Program-made: the position numbers and the translations under genes
Notes under the pieces: model-generated
The model's database searches: none
What the model was told of the DNA's origin: nothing
The model's input: only the letters and a program-made list of their open reading frames with translations
Shown here: positions 1-8,211 of the stretch, in pieces
How the letters are laid out: the number at the start of each line of letters is the position of its first letter
Position numbering within the stretch: position 1 is the stretch's first letter
Assembly: GCA_009694195.1 (NCBI GenBank)
Contig: SHVQ01000006.1
Span: 1 to 64,000, forward strand
DNA length: 64,000 bases
Reading direction: 5' to 3'
From: Rhodospirillales bacterium
GTDB lineage: Bacteria > Pseudomonadota > Alphaproteobacteria > Rhodospirillales > SHVQ01

Positions 1-1
1 G

Positions 2-691
2 ACGTCGTTCACTCTCGACTGGTACCAGAACATCCCGCCGGCGTTCTTCAGCGGGCTCAGGGTCAGCTTGACGGTCGCGCTCTGGACGGCGTTCACGGCA
101 GCCGTCGTTGGCACCGGGGCGGCGCTCGCCCTCGCGCGGGGGCGGTTCCTGGGCGTTCGGCTTCTCGGTGTGTTTTGCCTGGCACCCCTGATGGTCCCAT
201 CCCTTGTGGTGGCGGTTGCGCTTTACCAGTTCGCCGGCGTCGTCTGGGATTGGACCGGCGTCGAGCTGGGCGGGACGGTGCTCGGCATCATCCTCGGACA
301 CACCGCCGTCGCCATTCCCTATGCGGTGCGTGCCGTCATGGCCGGGCACGCGCACTTCGACCCCAGCCTCGAGGAGGCGGCGCTCAACCTCGGCGCCAGT
401 TGGTGGCGAACGTTGGTGAGTGTAACATTCCCGGTGCTGCTGCCCGGCATCATCTCCGGCGCCGTTTTCGCGTTCCTGATCTCATTCGACGATCTGCCGA
501 TTGCGTTGTTCATGGGCGGCGACGAATCATCGACGACGATGCCGGTGAAGATCTACACCTCGATCGAGTACAGCCTTAAGCCCGATATCATGGCGATCTC
601 CGCTCTCGTCATCTACGTCTCGCTCGCACTCATGCTGATTCTCGAACGAACGCTCGGATTGGAACGATTTTTCGGCTCCGGCCGCGCCTGA
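2..691 (+). CDS. ABC transporter permease, PotC-like (partial, 5' end outside window)
   Basis: Inner-membrane permease subunit of a spermidine/putrescine-type (2-TM-family) ABC importer. The reading frame is open from base 2, where it begins T-S-F-T-L-D-W-Y-Q-N, a typical PotC segment preceding the transmembrane core, so the gene starts left of the window and the TTG at 68 is not the start. The visible part has several hydrophobic helices and the cytoplasmic EAA loop ('EEAALNLGASWWRTLVSVTFPVLLPGI', described here in part as EEAALNLGAS...FPVLLPG) that contacts the ATPase. It is followed by a PotD-like binding protein and a PotA-like ATPase on the same strand. Family assignment is firm; the transported compound is not visible. 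Confidence 0.92.
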   Translation, partial: TSFTLDWYQNIPPAFFSGLRVSLTVALWTAFTAAVVGTGAALALARGRFLGVRLLGVFCLAPLMVPSLVVAVALYQFAGVVWDWTGVELGGTVLGIILGHTAVAIPYAVRAVMAGHAHFDPSLEEAALNLGASWWRTLVSVTFPVLLPGIISGAVFAFLISFDDLPIALFMGGDESSTTMPVKIYTSIEYSLKPDIMAISALVIYVSLALMLILERTLGLERFFGSGRA

Positions 692-754
692 ACGGATCGG
701 TCGGGGGCAACACGATACGGAATAACCGTAAAACAGGAGAGGGAGTAACCACCG

Positions 755-1807
755 ATGAGACGATCACTGTTCATGGCCATGGGCTTGGCCGCTCTGTTGC
801 TCGCCGACAGCGCCACCGCCCAACAACAGGTCACGCTGCGCGTCGCCTCCTATGGCGGGCTGTTCACGGAATCGCAAAGCAAGTACGGCGGCTCGGTATT
901 TAGCAAGCGGACCGGCATCAAAATCGAATGGATCGACGGCAACCCCGAGGACCACCTCGCCAAACTCATCGCGAGCCGCGGCCGCCCGGCGCCGTTCGAC
1001 GTGGTCTATTTCGAGGAGTCGAACCAGTTGAAGGCGATCGAGACGGAAATGGTGATGAAGCTCGATCCCGCGATCGTCACCAATTTGAAAAACCTCTACC
1101 CGGAAGCGATCAACAAGCAGGGCTATGGCCCCGCCATGCTGTTCTGGTCTGTCGGGCTCGCCTACAACACCAAGGCGCTCAGCGAGAACGGCATCCCCGA
1201 ACCGACCTCGTGGGCCGACCTCTGGAATCCGAAGTTCGAGCGGCGGCTCGCCCTGCCCGATATCTCGCAGGGCACCGTGACCGATTTCATCGTTGCGACC
1301 GCACGCATGCACGGCGGCAGCGAAAAGAACGCCGATATGGCATTCGACAAGATCGCGCAGCTCAAGCCGCTCTACTTCTTCACCTCATCGTCGGACTTGA
1401 GAAACAAGTACCGCGCCGGCGATGTCTGGATCTCCGTGTGGAACAACGGCCGCTCATGGGGGATGATCGACGAGGGGTTCCCGTTGAAATTCATCCATCC
1501 GAAGGAGGGCGGCCACGGCAAGCTCACGACCATTGACGTCGTCGCGACCACCAAGCATCCGAAGGAAGCGATGATGTTCATCAATCAGGTGCTCGATCCG
1601 CTGACCCAGCTCGGCCAGGCGAACGAGATCCCCTACGGGCCCACGAACAAGGTGTTGGCCCCGGTGCTCGCGAGCTATCCCGACCTCGGCAAGAAGTTCC
1701 CGGCCTCGCCCGAGGACTTGAAGAAGCTTTACATTCCGGATTCGGTCGCCATCAATTCCCAGTACGAGCGATGGGTCGATCTCTGGAACCGCAAGGTCAA
1801 GAAATGA
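755..1807 (+). CDS. Extracellular solute-binding protein, PotD/PotF-like
   Basis: Periplasmic binding protein of the same importer, 350 residues, normal for the family. The N-terminus has basic residues followed by a hydrophobic stretch ending in D-S-A-T-A-Q, a signal peptide with a likely cut after residue 22-23. The mature part starts with V-T-L-R-V-A-S-Y-G-G, the usual first beta strand of class-II extracellular binding proteins for polyamines or similar cations. A strong Shine-Dalgarno run (AGGAGAGGGAG) lies upstream of the ATG. The gene sits 63 bases after the permease and 87 before the ATPase, so one operon is likely. The ligand cannot be read from sequence; other substrates are possible. 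Confidence 0.92.
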   Translation: MRRSLFMAMGLAALLLADSATAQQQVTLRVASYGGLFTESQSKYGGSVFSKRTGIKIEWIDGNPEDHLAKLIASRGRPAPFDVVYFEESNQLKAIETEMVMKLDPAIVTNLKNLYPEAINKQGYGPAMLFWSVGLAYNTKALSENGIPEPTSWADLWNPKFERRLALPDISQGTVTDFIVATARMHGGSEKNADMAFDKIAQLKPLYFFTSSSDLRNKYRAGDVWISVWNNGRSWGMIDEGFPLKFIHPKEGGHGKLTTIDVVATTKHPKEAMMFINQVLDPLTQLGQANEIPYGPTNKVLAPVLASYPDLGKKFPASPEDLKKLYIPDSVAINSQYERWVDLWNRKVKK

Positions 1808-1894
1808 GACGAGTCGGCTCATCTGCCGGCTTTTCGCCCGAAGGCAGCTCGGCCAAAGTGGCATCGGAAGGGGCTGCGCTTCGGGGGAAAGGCG

Positions 1895-2992
1895 ATGTCT
1901 GAGGTCCGTCTCGAAAGGGTCTCAAGGGTCTACGACCGTCTGCCCGCGGTCGATGACGTCAGCTTCACGGTCGGCACGGGAGAATTCCTGACCCTGCTCG
2001 GCCCGAGCGGATGCGGCAAAACAACCACGCTTCGAATGGTCGCCGGCTTCCTCCTGCCGAGCGCCGGCGACATCTACATCAAGGGCCAAAACGTCACCCG
2101 CGTTCCGCCCAATCGCCGCAACACGGCCATGGTGTTCCAGAGCTATGCCCTGTTCCCGCACCTCACGGTCGCAGAAAACGTCGGCTTCGGGCTGAAGATG
2201 CGACGAATCCGCGGCGCCGAGGCCGCCCAGCGAACCCAGGAGGCGCTCCGTCTCGTCAAGCTCGAGGACTTGGCCGATCGCCTGCCGCGGCAATTATCGG
2301 GAGGGCAGCAACAGCGCGTCGCGCTCGCGCGCGCCGTGGTGATCCGGCCGGAAGTTCTGCTGATGGACGAACCCTTGGGGGCGCTCGACCTGAAATTGCG
2401 CCAAGAGTTGCAGGTTCAAATCCGCAACGTCCAACGTGCGCTCGGCATCACAACCATCTACGTCACCCACGACCAGGGCGAGGCGCTCAGCCTCTCCGAC
2501 CGGGTCGCGGTCATGCGCGACGGCCGCATTCAGCAGCTGGACGCGCCCGACCGCCTGTATGGGCGGCCGGTGAGCGCATTTGTCGCCAACTTTGTCGGCC
2601 GCACGAACCTCCTGCCGGTCGAGATCGTCGAGATTGCGCCGTCGCGCGACCGTGTTCGCGTTCGCGCCGTGGACGGGCCGGATCAGTTCTTTTCCGTGTC
2701 GGTCGAGGCGAAGAGCTGCGATCGCCGTCCGCAGGAGCGCTGCCTGCTCGGGTTCCGTCCGGAGAATGCGTCGATGAGCGGCGAGCCCACCAACCGCTTG
2801 CGCGCACGGGTTCACGACGTCCGTTATTTTGGGGCCGTCCGATCGGTGTCTCTGACGAGCGCTCTCGGCGGCGTCCTGGATGTCGACCTGCCGTCCGGGG
2901 CGCCGGTTCCGTCCCACGGCGAGGAGGTCACCATCGCGTGGCACCCGAACGCCTGCTTTCTCCTGCCGATGGAGGACGAATCCCTTCGGTAG
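1895..2992 (+). CDS. ABC transporter ATP-binding protein, PotA-like
   Basis: Cytoplasmic ATPase energising the importer, 365 residues. Walker A is G-P-S-G-C-G-K-T-T near residue 38, the Q-loop is [10 protein letters not shown], the signature is L-S-G-G-Q-Q-Q-R, Walker B is [11 protein letters not shown] and the H-loop is Y-V-T-H-D-Q. The C-terminal third (from about residue 240) is the TOBE-type regulatory domain of the PotA/MalK class. It is the last gene of the partial importer operon; the next gene is on the opposite strand. Confidence 0.95.
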   Translation: MSEVRLERVSRVYDRLPAVDDVSFTVGTGEFLTLLGPSGCGKTTTLRMVAGFLLPSAGDIYIKGQNVTRVPPNRRNTAMVFQSYALFPHLTVAENVGFGLKMRRIRGAEAAQRTQEALRLVKLEDLADRLPRQLSGGQQQRVALARAVVIRPEVLLMDEPLGALDLKLRQELQVQIRNVQRALGITTIYVTHDQGEALSLSDRVAVMRDGRIQQLDAPDRLYGRPVSAFVANFVGRTNLLPVEIVEIAPSRDRVRVRAVDGPDQFFSVSVEAKSCDRRPQERCLLGFRPENASMSGEPTNRLRARVHDVRYFGAVRSVSLTSALGGVLDVDLPSGAPVPSHGEEVTIAWHPNACFLLPMEDESLR

Positions 2993-3035
2993 TCTCGCGG
3001 GTCGCCTGAGCTTCGAGCCCCGGCGCGGAGCGCGG

Positions 3036-4244
3036 CTATGCAGGCGAGGTGCCGGACGCGTAGACGGGTGCGCGTGGTTTTGCTTGTTTGGCCAGCCTCG
3101 CGCGGAACTGCGGGATGACGTCGGCGGCGATCCGCTCGAAACAGCGCATGGTTTGCTTGTGAGGGAGTCCCGGCCACGAGCACTTGAAGAGCACCTGCTC
3201 GATGTTGATCTCCTGGTGCATGTGCCAGAGCTTCTCCACCACATCGTCGGCAGACCCGAACAGCAGCGACCGCGGCGAGACAAAGTCGTACGTGAGCTTC
3301 TTCTTGAGCGAGGCCTCAAGATCGGGCGCGATCTGCTCGCCGGGGTCGAGATAGATCCGGGGCCCCCGCCAGTTGGCGAAGTCGAGGGAGGCCATGCAGG
3401 GTAGCTCGGCGATTCGCCGCGCCTCGGCCTCGTTTTCCGCAACGTACGTATCGCGCATGATCGCCGTCTTGGCGCCGAGCGCGATCTTCCGACCGTGCGT
3501 GCTCTCGTAGGTCTCCTTGTAAACTTCGAGCCGCATCCGCATGGTCTTCACCGAAGGCCGCCACATGACGATTCCCATATCCTTGGCGGCGGCCGCCTTC
3601 ACGCCTTCGATGGCTTCGGAGTTCATCTGCCACATGGGCGGAAAGGGGCGCTGCTTCGGGCGGGGGAATGTCGTGAGCTTGATGAGCTCCCCGGTCGCGG
3701 GGTCCACGTAAGCGGGATCGTCGACGCTGTGGGCGCGATCGGCGCGGAACCCGGGAGCCGGGAACTGGTAGATCTCCCCTTTGTAGGAAAACAGATCGTT
3801 CGCGAGGGCCTCGCGCAGCACATCGACGGACTCCGCGAAGACCTTCAGGTTCATGGCCTGGTTGTTGGGGTCGGCGAGGGGATTCAGATTCTGCGCCTCG
3901 AGACCATAGTTTCCGCGCCCGACCCCGACTTCCAGGCGGCCCCCCGTCAGGTGATCAAGCAGCGCCACGTCCTCGGCCAGGCGGATCGGATGCCAGAAGG
4001 TCACGATCGCGGCCCCGAGCCCGATACGGATGCGCTTCGTCCTGGCCGCGAGGTCGGCGGCCATCAAAAGAGGATTACCGATAAGCTCCCGACCCCACAC
4101 GCTGAAGTGATGTTCGGGAATCCAAATCATGTCGAAGCCGGCCTCGTCGAGAAACTCGGCCAGCTCGCGCATCTCGTCGACGAGCTCGCTATAATCCCGT
4201 GACTTGGTCGGGTCTTGGATGTTCGCGAAACAACCGAATTTCAT
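3036..4244 (-). CDS. LLM-class flavin-dependent oxidoreductase (luciferase-like monooxygenase)
   Basis: A 402-residue member of the bacterial luciferase-like (TIM-barrel) family, which uses reduced flavin (FMNH2 or F420H2) to oxygenate or reduce small organics. Family marks include the start M-K-F-G-C-F, a central I-P-E-H-H-F strand, R-I-R-I-G-L-G-A-A-I and the V-G-V-G-R-G motif. Proteins of this subgroup usually need a separate flavin reductase, and one lies nearby at 6955. The substrate is unknown. The upstream region at 4320-4327 holds a GGTATACC palindrome that may be a regulator site. The start is the ATG at 4242-4244. Confidence 0.9.
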   Translation of the reverse strand: MKFGCFANIQDPTKSRDYSELVDEMRELAEFLDEAGFDMIWIPEHHFSVWGRELIGNPLLMAADLAARTKRIRIGLGAAIVTFWHPIRLAEDVALLDHLTGGRLEVGVGRGNYGLEAQNLNPLADPNNQAMNLKVFAESVDVLREALANDLFSYKGEIYQFPAPGFRADRAHSVDDPAYVDPATGELIKLTTFPRPKQRPFPPMWQMNSEAIEGVKAAAAKDMGIVMWRPSVKTMRMRLEVYKETYESTHGRKIALGAKTAIMRDTYVAENEAEARRIAELPCMASLDFANWRGPRIYLDPGEQIAPDLEASLKKKLTYDFVSPRSLLFGSADDVVEKLWHMHQEINIEQVLFKCSWPGLPHKQTMRCFERIAADVIPQFRARLAKQAKPRAPVYASGTSPA

Positions 4245-4319
4245 GGCCCGAACTCCAGGGTTTTGGACAGCCTTCGGGGCTCCGCCCCTCGCTCTCTAGC
4301 GGTCATTGCCGCCTCTTTT

Positions 4320-4327
4320 GGTATACC
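4320..4327. promoter_or_regulatory. GGTATACC palindrome upstream of the LLM oxidoreductase
   Basis: A perfect 8-base palindrome about 75 bases upstream of the minus-strand start at 4244, embedded in TAC-GGTATACC on the minus strand. A related TAT-GGTATTAC occurs at about 5418-5436, between the aldo/keto reductase and AA_synth genes. GntR-type regulators often use such TATAC-containing sites. Treated as a candidate operator only. Confidence 0.25.
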
Positions 4328-4367
4328 GTACTACAACATCAGGCGAGCTGCAAGAAAGTATGGTCTC

Positions 4368-5350
4368 TCATAGGCCGTGACCGGCGGCAGGGCGGGGTAC
4401 GTAAGGGCGCTCGAGCGCGACGGTCGCGTCGTCGGTGAGCTGGACCGAGAGTGCGGCCACGGCCGCATCCACGTGCTCGGGCCTGGTCGCGCCGAACACG
4501 GGCGAGTGTACGCCCGGGCGCGCGAGCGTCCACGCGAGCGCGATTTGCGCGGGCGTTGAACCAATGCGCTTTGCGGCCTCTTCGACGCTGTCGGCGACCG
4601 CTTCGTCGGACGGGCGCCCGTAAAGCTTCTGCGCGTAGTCGTCGGATTTCACGCGCTCCGTCGTCTGGCCCTTGGCTCGTCGCCGGCGTCCGCAGAGGAA
4701 TCCGCGTCCCATTGGACTGTATGGAATGAGCCCGATGCCCTGCTCTCGGCAGAACGGCATGAGATCGCGCTCGTCCTCGCGCCAGATCAGGTTGTAGTGG
4801 TTCTGCACGGCCGCGAAAGGCGTGAGGCCGTTGTGCACCGCGTACAGGTGTGCCGTCGCGAACTGCCAGAACGGGATATCCGTGATCCCGATGTAGAGGA
4901 CCTTGCCCGAGCGCACGAGATCGTGGAACGCCTGCATCATCTCTTCGAGATTGGTGCGCGGGTCCCAGATGTGCGTCTGGTAGAGGTCGATGTAGTCGAC
5001 CTGCAGACGTTTCAACGATTGCTCGACCGCCTCGACGATGTGTTTCCGCGAAAAGCCGCGGGCGTTCGGCCCCTTGCCCATGGGCATGCCGACCTTGGTC
5101 GCGAGCACGATCTCCTCGCGCTTGACGAAATCCTTGGTGGCGCGGCCGACGATCTCCTCGCTCCGGCCGTTGGAATAGTAGTCGCAGGTATCGATCGCGT
5201 TGATTCCGAGGTCGAGGGCCCGACGAATGATGGTGCGGCTTTCGTCGTCCCCCAGCACCCACCCCCGCCAGGCTTGGTCTCCAAAGCCCATGGCGCCCAG
5301 CGTGAGGCGCGACACCTGAGGCCGGAGCGGCCGAGATTCACGTAGTCCAT
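4368..5350 (-). pseudogene. Aldo/keto reductase with apparent one-base deletion near its start
   Basis: NAD(P)H-dependent aldo/keto reductase of the bacterial TIM-barrel type. The long frame covers 5315-4368 (315 codons from a GTG) and keeps the catalytic set: D and Y in A-I-D-T-C-D-Y-Y, K in A-T-K-V-G-M and H in Y-Q-T-H-I-W. The expected family N-terminus, M-D-Y-V-N-L-G-R-S-G-L-R, is encoded just upstream from the ATG at 5350, but in another frame. It meets the main frame at 5315, where C-T-C-A-G-G-T-G-T reads as if one G were missing from C-T-C-A-G-G-G-T-G. Either this is a sequencing error or a real frameshift; translation from the GTG at 5315 would give a protein lacking only the first strand. 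Confidence 0.8.
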
Positions 5351-5390
5351 GCGAACTCCTGACTTTGGGGGAGGGGGAGGCTGGACCCCG

Positions 5391-5440
5391 TTGACTTGCG
5401 ACGATCTGCTATACGATAGTAATACCATAATACAACCGCT
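5391..5440. promoter_or_regulatory. AT-rich intergenic control region between divergent genes
   Basis: An AT-rich patch in a GC-rich window lies between the aldo/keto reductase (minus) and the AA_synth gene (plus). It has a TTGACT box at 5391-5396, a TATAC element at 5410-5414 and TAATACCATAATAC at about 5419-5432. The spacing from TTGACT to any good -10 box is not ideal, so no exact promoter is claimed. The ATACCATAAT segment resembles the palindrome at 4320-4327. Confidence 0.3.
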
Positions 5441-5487
5441 AGAATCACCCGATTCTGTTCATTGTCGATGAGGAGCGAGGCTCTGCT

Positions 5488-6078
5488 ATGCCCTTAGAGA
5501 TCAGAAAGAAAGTGCTTTATGTCGAAGATACTTTGATCGAAGGAGGCAAGCCCGCAAGCCGTCCGTTGAAGCTCATCGCCGTCGCGGCGGTGATCCGCAA
5601 TCCGTGGGCCGGGAAAGGTTTCGTCGAGGATCTGCGCACCGATATCCTCGCGATCGCGCCTCCCCTTGCCGAGCAACTTGCGGCGGAGATTATCCGCGTC
5701 GCGGGCTCCGGCCAAGCGGTCGAAGCCTATGGCAAAGCCGCCATGGTGGGAACGGCCGGCGAAGTCGAGCACGCGGCCGGCATCATCCATACGCTGCGGT
5801 TCGGAAACCAGTATCGCAAGGCAGTCGGCGCCAAGAGCTACTTGAGCTTCACCAACGTCCGAGGCGGCCCGGGCGCGGCGCTCGCGATCCCCTTGATGCA
5901 TAAGGAAGATGCGGGAATGCGCTCGCATTATCTGACAATCCAGTTCTCCGTCATGGATGCGCCGGCGCCGGACGAGATCCTCGTCGCGCTGGGTGCTTCG
6001 GTCGGCGGTCGCCCGCATCACCGCATCGGCAATCGGTACGAGGACCTCAAGGAGCTCGGGGGAACAGATGTCGTCTAA
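5488..6078 (+). CDS. AA_synth (DUF1185) family protein
   Basis: A 196-residue protein matching the AA_synth/DUF1185 family: the start M-P-L-E-I-R-K-K-V-L-Y-V-E-D-T, the E-A-Y-G-K-A-A-M-V-G-T-A-G-E-V-E-H region, the T-N-V-R-G-G-P-G core and an R-S-H-Y-L-T-I-Q-F strand near the C-terminus. The family name suggests amino-acid synthesis, but no reaction is well established. Members often sit beside flavin reductases, hydrolases and LLM monooxygenases in catabolic clusters, as here. The next gene overlaps its end by 11 bases, so the two are probably translationally coupled. Confidence 0.85.
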   Translation: MPLEIRKKVLYVEDTLIEGGKPASRPLKLIAVAAVIRNPWAGKGFVEDLRTDILAIAPPLAEQLAAEIIRVAGSGQAVEAYGKAAMVGTAGEVEHAAGIIHTLRFGNQYRKAVGAKSYLSFTNVRGGPGAALAIPLMHKEDAGMRSHYLTIQFSVMDAPAPDEILVALGASVGGRPHHRIGNRYEDLKELGGTDVV

Positions 6079-6946
6079 GGCCGTTCCCGCACCAGCGACG
6101 CGCTCGCATTCGCGGCCCGCTGACGGATTCGCCGGAAAGACTGCCTACCGGATTGTCGGCACCGGAGAGCCGATCGTCTTCATCCATGGGTGCGGTCTTC
6201 GGAAGGAGGCATGGCAGCCTCAAGTCGAGGCATTCCGTTCTGATCACAGAGTCATCGTGTACGATCTGCTCGGCCACGGAAACAGCGCGCGCGGCGCGCC
6301 GAAAGCCACGTTTGAGGAGTTCGCCGCCCAACTTGGAGACGTGCTCGACGCGCTGTCCCTAGAGTCTGCAATCATCGTGGGCCATTCCTTGGGGGCGTCT
6401 ATTGCGCTCAGCTTTGCGTTGGCGCATCTCGAGCGTGTTGGACGGCTGGTCGTCATGAACGGCGTTTATAACCGTCCGGCCGGCCAGAGGGCTGCCGTCA
6501 TCAAGCGCGCGGAGGAAATCGAGCTTGTTGGTCCCCGGAACAACGGAACGAGCGAAACCCTCAACCGCTGGTTCGGAGCCACGCCGGATCCGGCTCTCGC
6601 TCCCATCATCCGTCGTGTTCGCGATTGGGTCGAGAGCGCCGGCCCTGGGTACGCGAGCGCCTATCGGCTCTTCGCGACAGAGGCTGACCGAGTGCATGCG
6701 GGGCGGCTCGGGGGACTGTCGATGCCAGTGCTCTACCTCACCGGCGAGCTCGACCCGAATTCAACGCCAGAGATGTCACGGCAGATGGCGGCCGAGACCC
6801 CGTGCGGGCAAGCGATCGCGATCTCCGGCGAGCGCCACCTGATGCCCCTGGCCGTGCCCGAAACGGTCAACGCCCTCTTGAGAGATTTTCTGAACGAGCG
6901 CCAAGTGGAGGGCCAACAGATCCGCAAGATCGGAGCGCTCCGGTAG
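6068..6946 (+). CDS. Alpha/beta-fold hydrolase
   Basis: A serine hydrolase of about 292 residues. The strand I-V-F-I-H-G-C-G with its H-G oxyanion motif is followed by the nucleophile elbow V-G-H-S-L-G-A-S. An acid lies in Y-L-T-G-E-L-D-P-N-S-T and a late histidine in S-G-E-R-H-L-M. The frame is open further upstream, but the ATG at 6068 starts just inside the end of the preceding gene, which fits a coupled operon. Likely substrates are esters, amides or C-C bonds of a catabolic intermediate; the exact one is unknown. Confidence 0.88.
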   Translation: MSSKAVPAPATRSHSRPADGFAGKTAYRIVGTGEPIVFIHGCGLRKEAWQPQVEAFRSDHRVIVYDLLGHGNSARGAPKATFEEFAAQLGDVLDALSLESAIIVGHSLGASIALSFALAHLERVGRLVVMNGVYNRPAGQRAAVIKRAEEIELVGPRNNGTSETLNRWFGATPDPALAPIIRRVRDWVESAGPGYASAYRLFATEADRVHAGRLGGLSMPVLYLTGELDPNSTPEMSRQMAAETPCGQAIAISGERHLMPLAVPETVNALLRDFLNERQVEGQQIRKIGALR

Positions 6947-6954
6947 AGCAAGCC

Positions 6955-8211
6955 ATGCGACCACCCGATAGCCGCGAACTCCGCGATGCTCTCGGCGCCT
7001 TCGTCACCGGCGTGACCGTGGTGACCACCGTTGGCAACAGCGGGCAGCCCCGCGGGTTCACGGCCAACTCGTTTACCTCCGTGTCGCTCGATCCGCCGCT
7101 CGTGCTCGTCTGCATCAGCAAGGCGGCCTTGAGCTTGTCCGTGTTCCAGGAGGCCACAGGATTTGCGGTGAACATCCTGGCCGAGAACCAACGGGCGATC
7201 TCGCATCTCTTCGCGACCAAGGACCCGAGGAAGTTTGAGGCCGTCGCCTGGTCGCCGGGGCCGGCCGGCAACCCCGTATTTGAAGGGGCAGCCGCATGGG
7301 TCGAGTGCACGCGCCACCAAGTGGCCGACGGCGGAGATCACGTGATCCTGATCGGGCGCGTAGTGGCCTGCGGGCACGCGCCCGTGAAGCCGCTCGTCTA
7401 TTGCCGCGGCGCCTACGTGACCTTCGGTCTGGAAGAACGTGTTGTCGCGGCGGAAGGGCGCAAGACTTGCATCGGAGTTATTCTCGAGCGGCAAGGCTGC
7501 GTGATGATGCTGAAGAACCCGGCGACCGGTGAGTTCGTCCTGCCGACGGCGGCAAGCATCGGGCAGCCGGAGGGCAAAGAAGGCCTCTACGGTGCTTTGC
7601 AATCGCTCGGCGTCCGCGCGGATTTGGGCTTTCTCTTCTCCGTATTCGAAGACGGCAAGACAGGCGACGTCTCGCACAGCACGACGCGCACCTGTTTCGA
7701 TGCGATCGAGTATTCGTCCCGGCCGATCGCTATCACCCACGCCAACCCGCAGGAGTTCGTCGGCACCGACATCGAGCTCAACCGCCGCAACAAGTCGACG
7801 GAGCTGATCAAACGCCTCGCCGAGCGCAAGGGCGTGATCGGGCTCAGCATGTATCCGAAGATCATGAAAGGCGGATCGAGCTGCACGCTTGATACGTTCC
7901 TCGACATGATTACATGGACGGTCGACCGCATCGGCGTCGATCACGTCGGCTTCGGCTCCGACTTCTACACGGGGTGGCCGGAAAGCGTCATCAAGTGGTG
8001 GCGGGCCGGGCGCTGGTCGCGCGAAAGCGCGGTCCCGATCAAGGGATTCTCGCCGTGGCCGAGCTGGTTCAAGTCGCCCGCCGACTTTCCGAGAATCATC
8101 GAAGGAATGGAACGACGCGGCCTCTCGTCGCAGGAGATCGCCAAGATCGCCGGCGGCAATTGGCTCAGGCTGTTCCGCGAGTCGTTCGCGCCCGCGAGAT
8201 CGAACGCGTGA
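6955..8211 (+). CDS. Flavin reductase / Nudix-like domain fused in frame to truncated M19 dipeptidase
   Basis: Residues 1 to about 160 are a flavin reductase-like FMN-binding domain (F-V-T-G-V-T-V-V-T-T, F-T-A-N-S-F-T-S-V-S-L-D-P-P). Residues about 165-236 are the Nudix-like extension seen on some of these reductases. From about residue 237 (D-V-S-H-S-T-T-R-T-C-F-D-A-I-E) the protein becomes the C-terminal part of a membrane (renal) dipeptidase, with I-T-H-A-N-P and V-G-F-G-S-D-F. The dipeptidase half that should carry the H-x-D metal motif and bridging glutamate is absent. The join is at about 7660-7680, in frame and without stops. A deletion between two neighbouring genes or an assembly chimera would explain this better than an evolved enzyme. 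The peptidase part is probably inactive; the reductase part may work and could serve the LLM protein at 3036. Start ATG 6955, eight bases after the previous stop. Confidence 0.85.
   Translation: MRPPDSRELRDALGAFVTGVTVVTTVGNSGQPRGFTANSFTSVSLDPPLVLVCISKAALSLSVFQEATGFAVNILAENQRAISHLFATKDPRKFEAVAWSPGPAGNPVFEGAAAWVECTRHQVADGGDHVILIGRVVACGHAPVKPLVYCRGAYVTFGLEERVVAAEGRKTCIGVILERQGCVMMLKNPATGEFVLPTAASIGQPEGKEGLYGALQSLGVRADLGFLFSVFEDGKTGDVSHSTTRTCFDAIEYSSRPIAITHANPQEFVGTDIELNRRNKSTELIKRLAERKGVIGLSMYPKIMKGGSSCTLDTFLDMITWTVDRIGVDHVGFGSDFYTGWPESVIKWWRAGRWSRESAVPIKGFSPWPSWFKSPADFPRIIEGMERRGLSSQEIAKIAGGNWLRLFRESFAPARSNA

Noticed and set aside
5310..5350. Programmed ribosomal frameshift in the aldo/keto reductase
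   Set aside because: No slippery heptamer or downstream pseudoknot is evident; a one-base deletion or read error is simpler.
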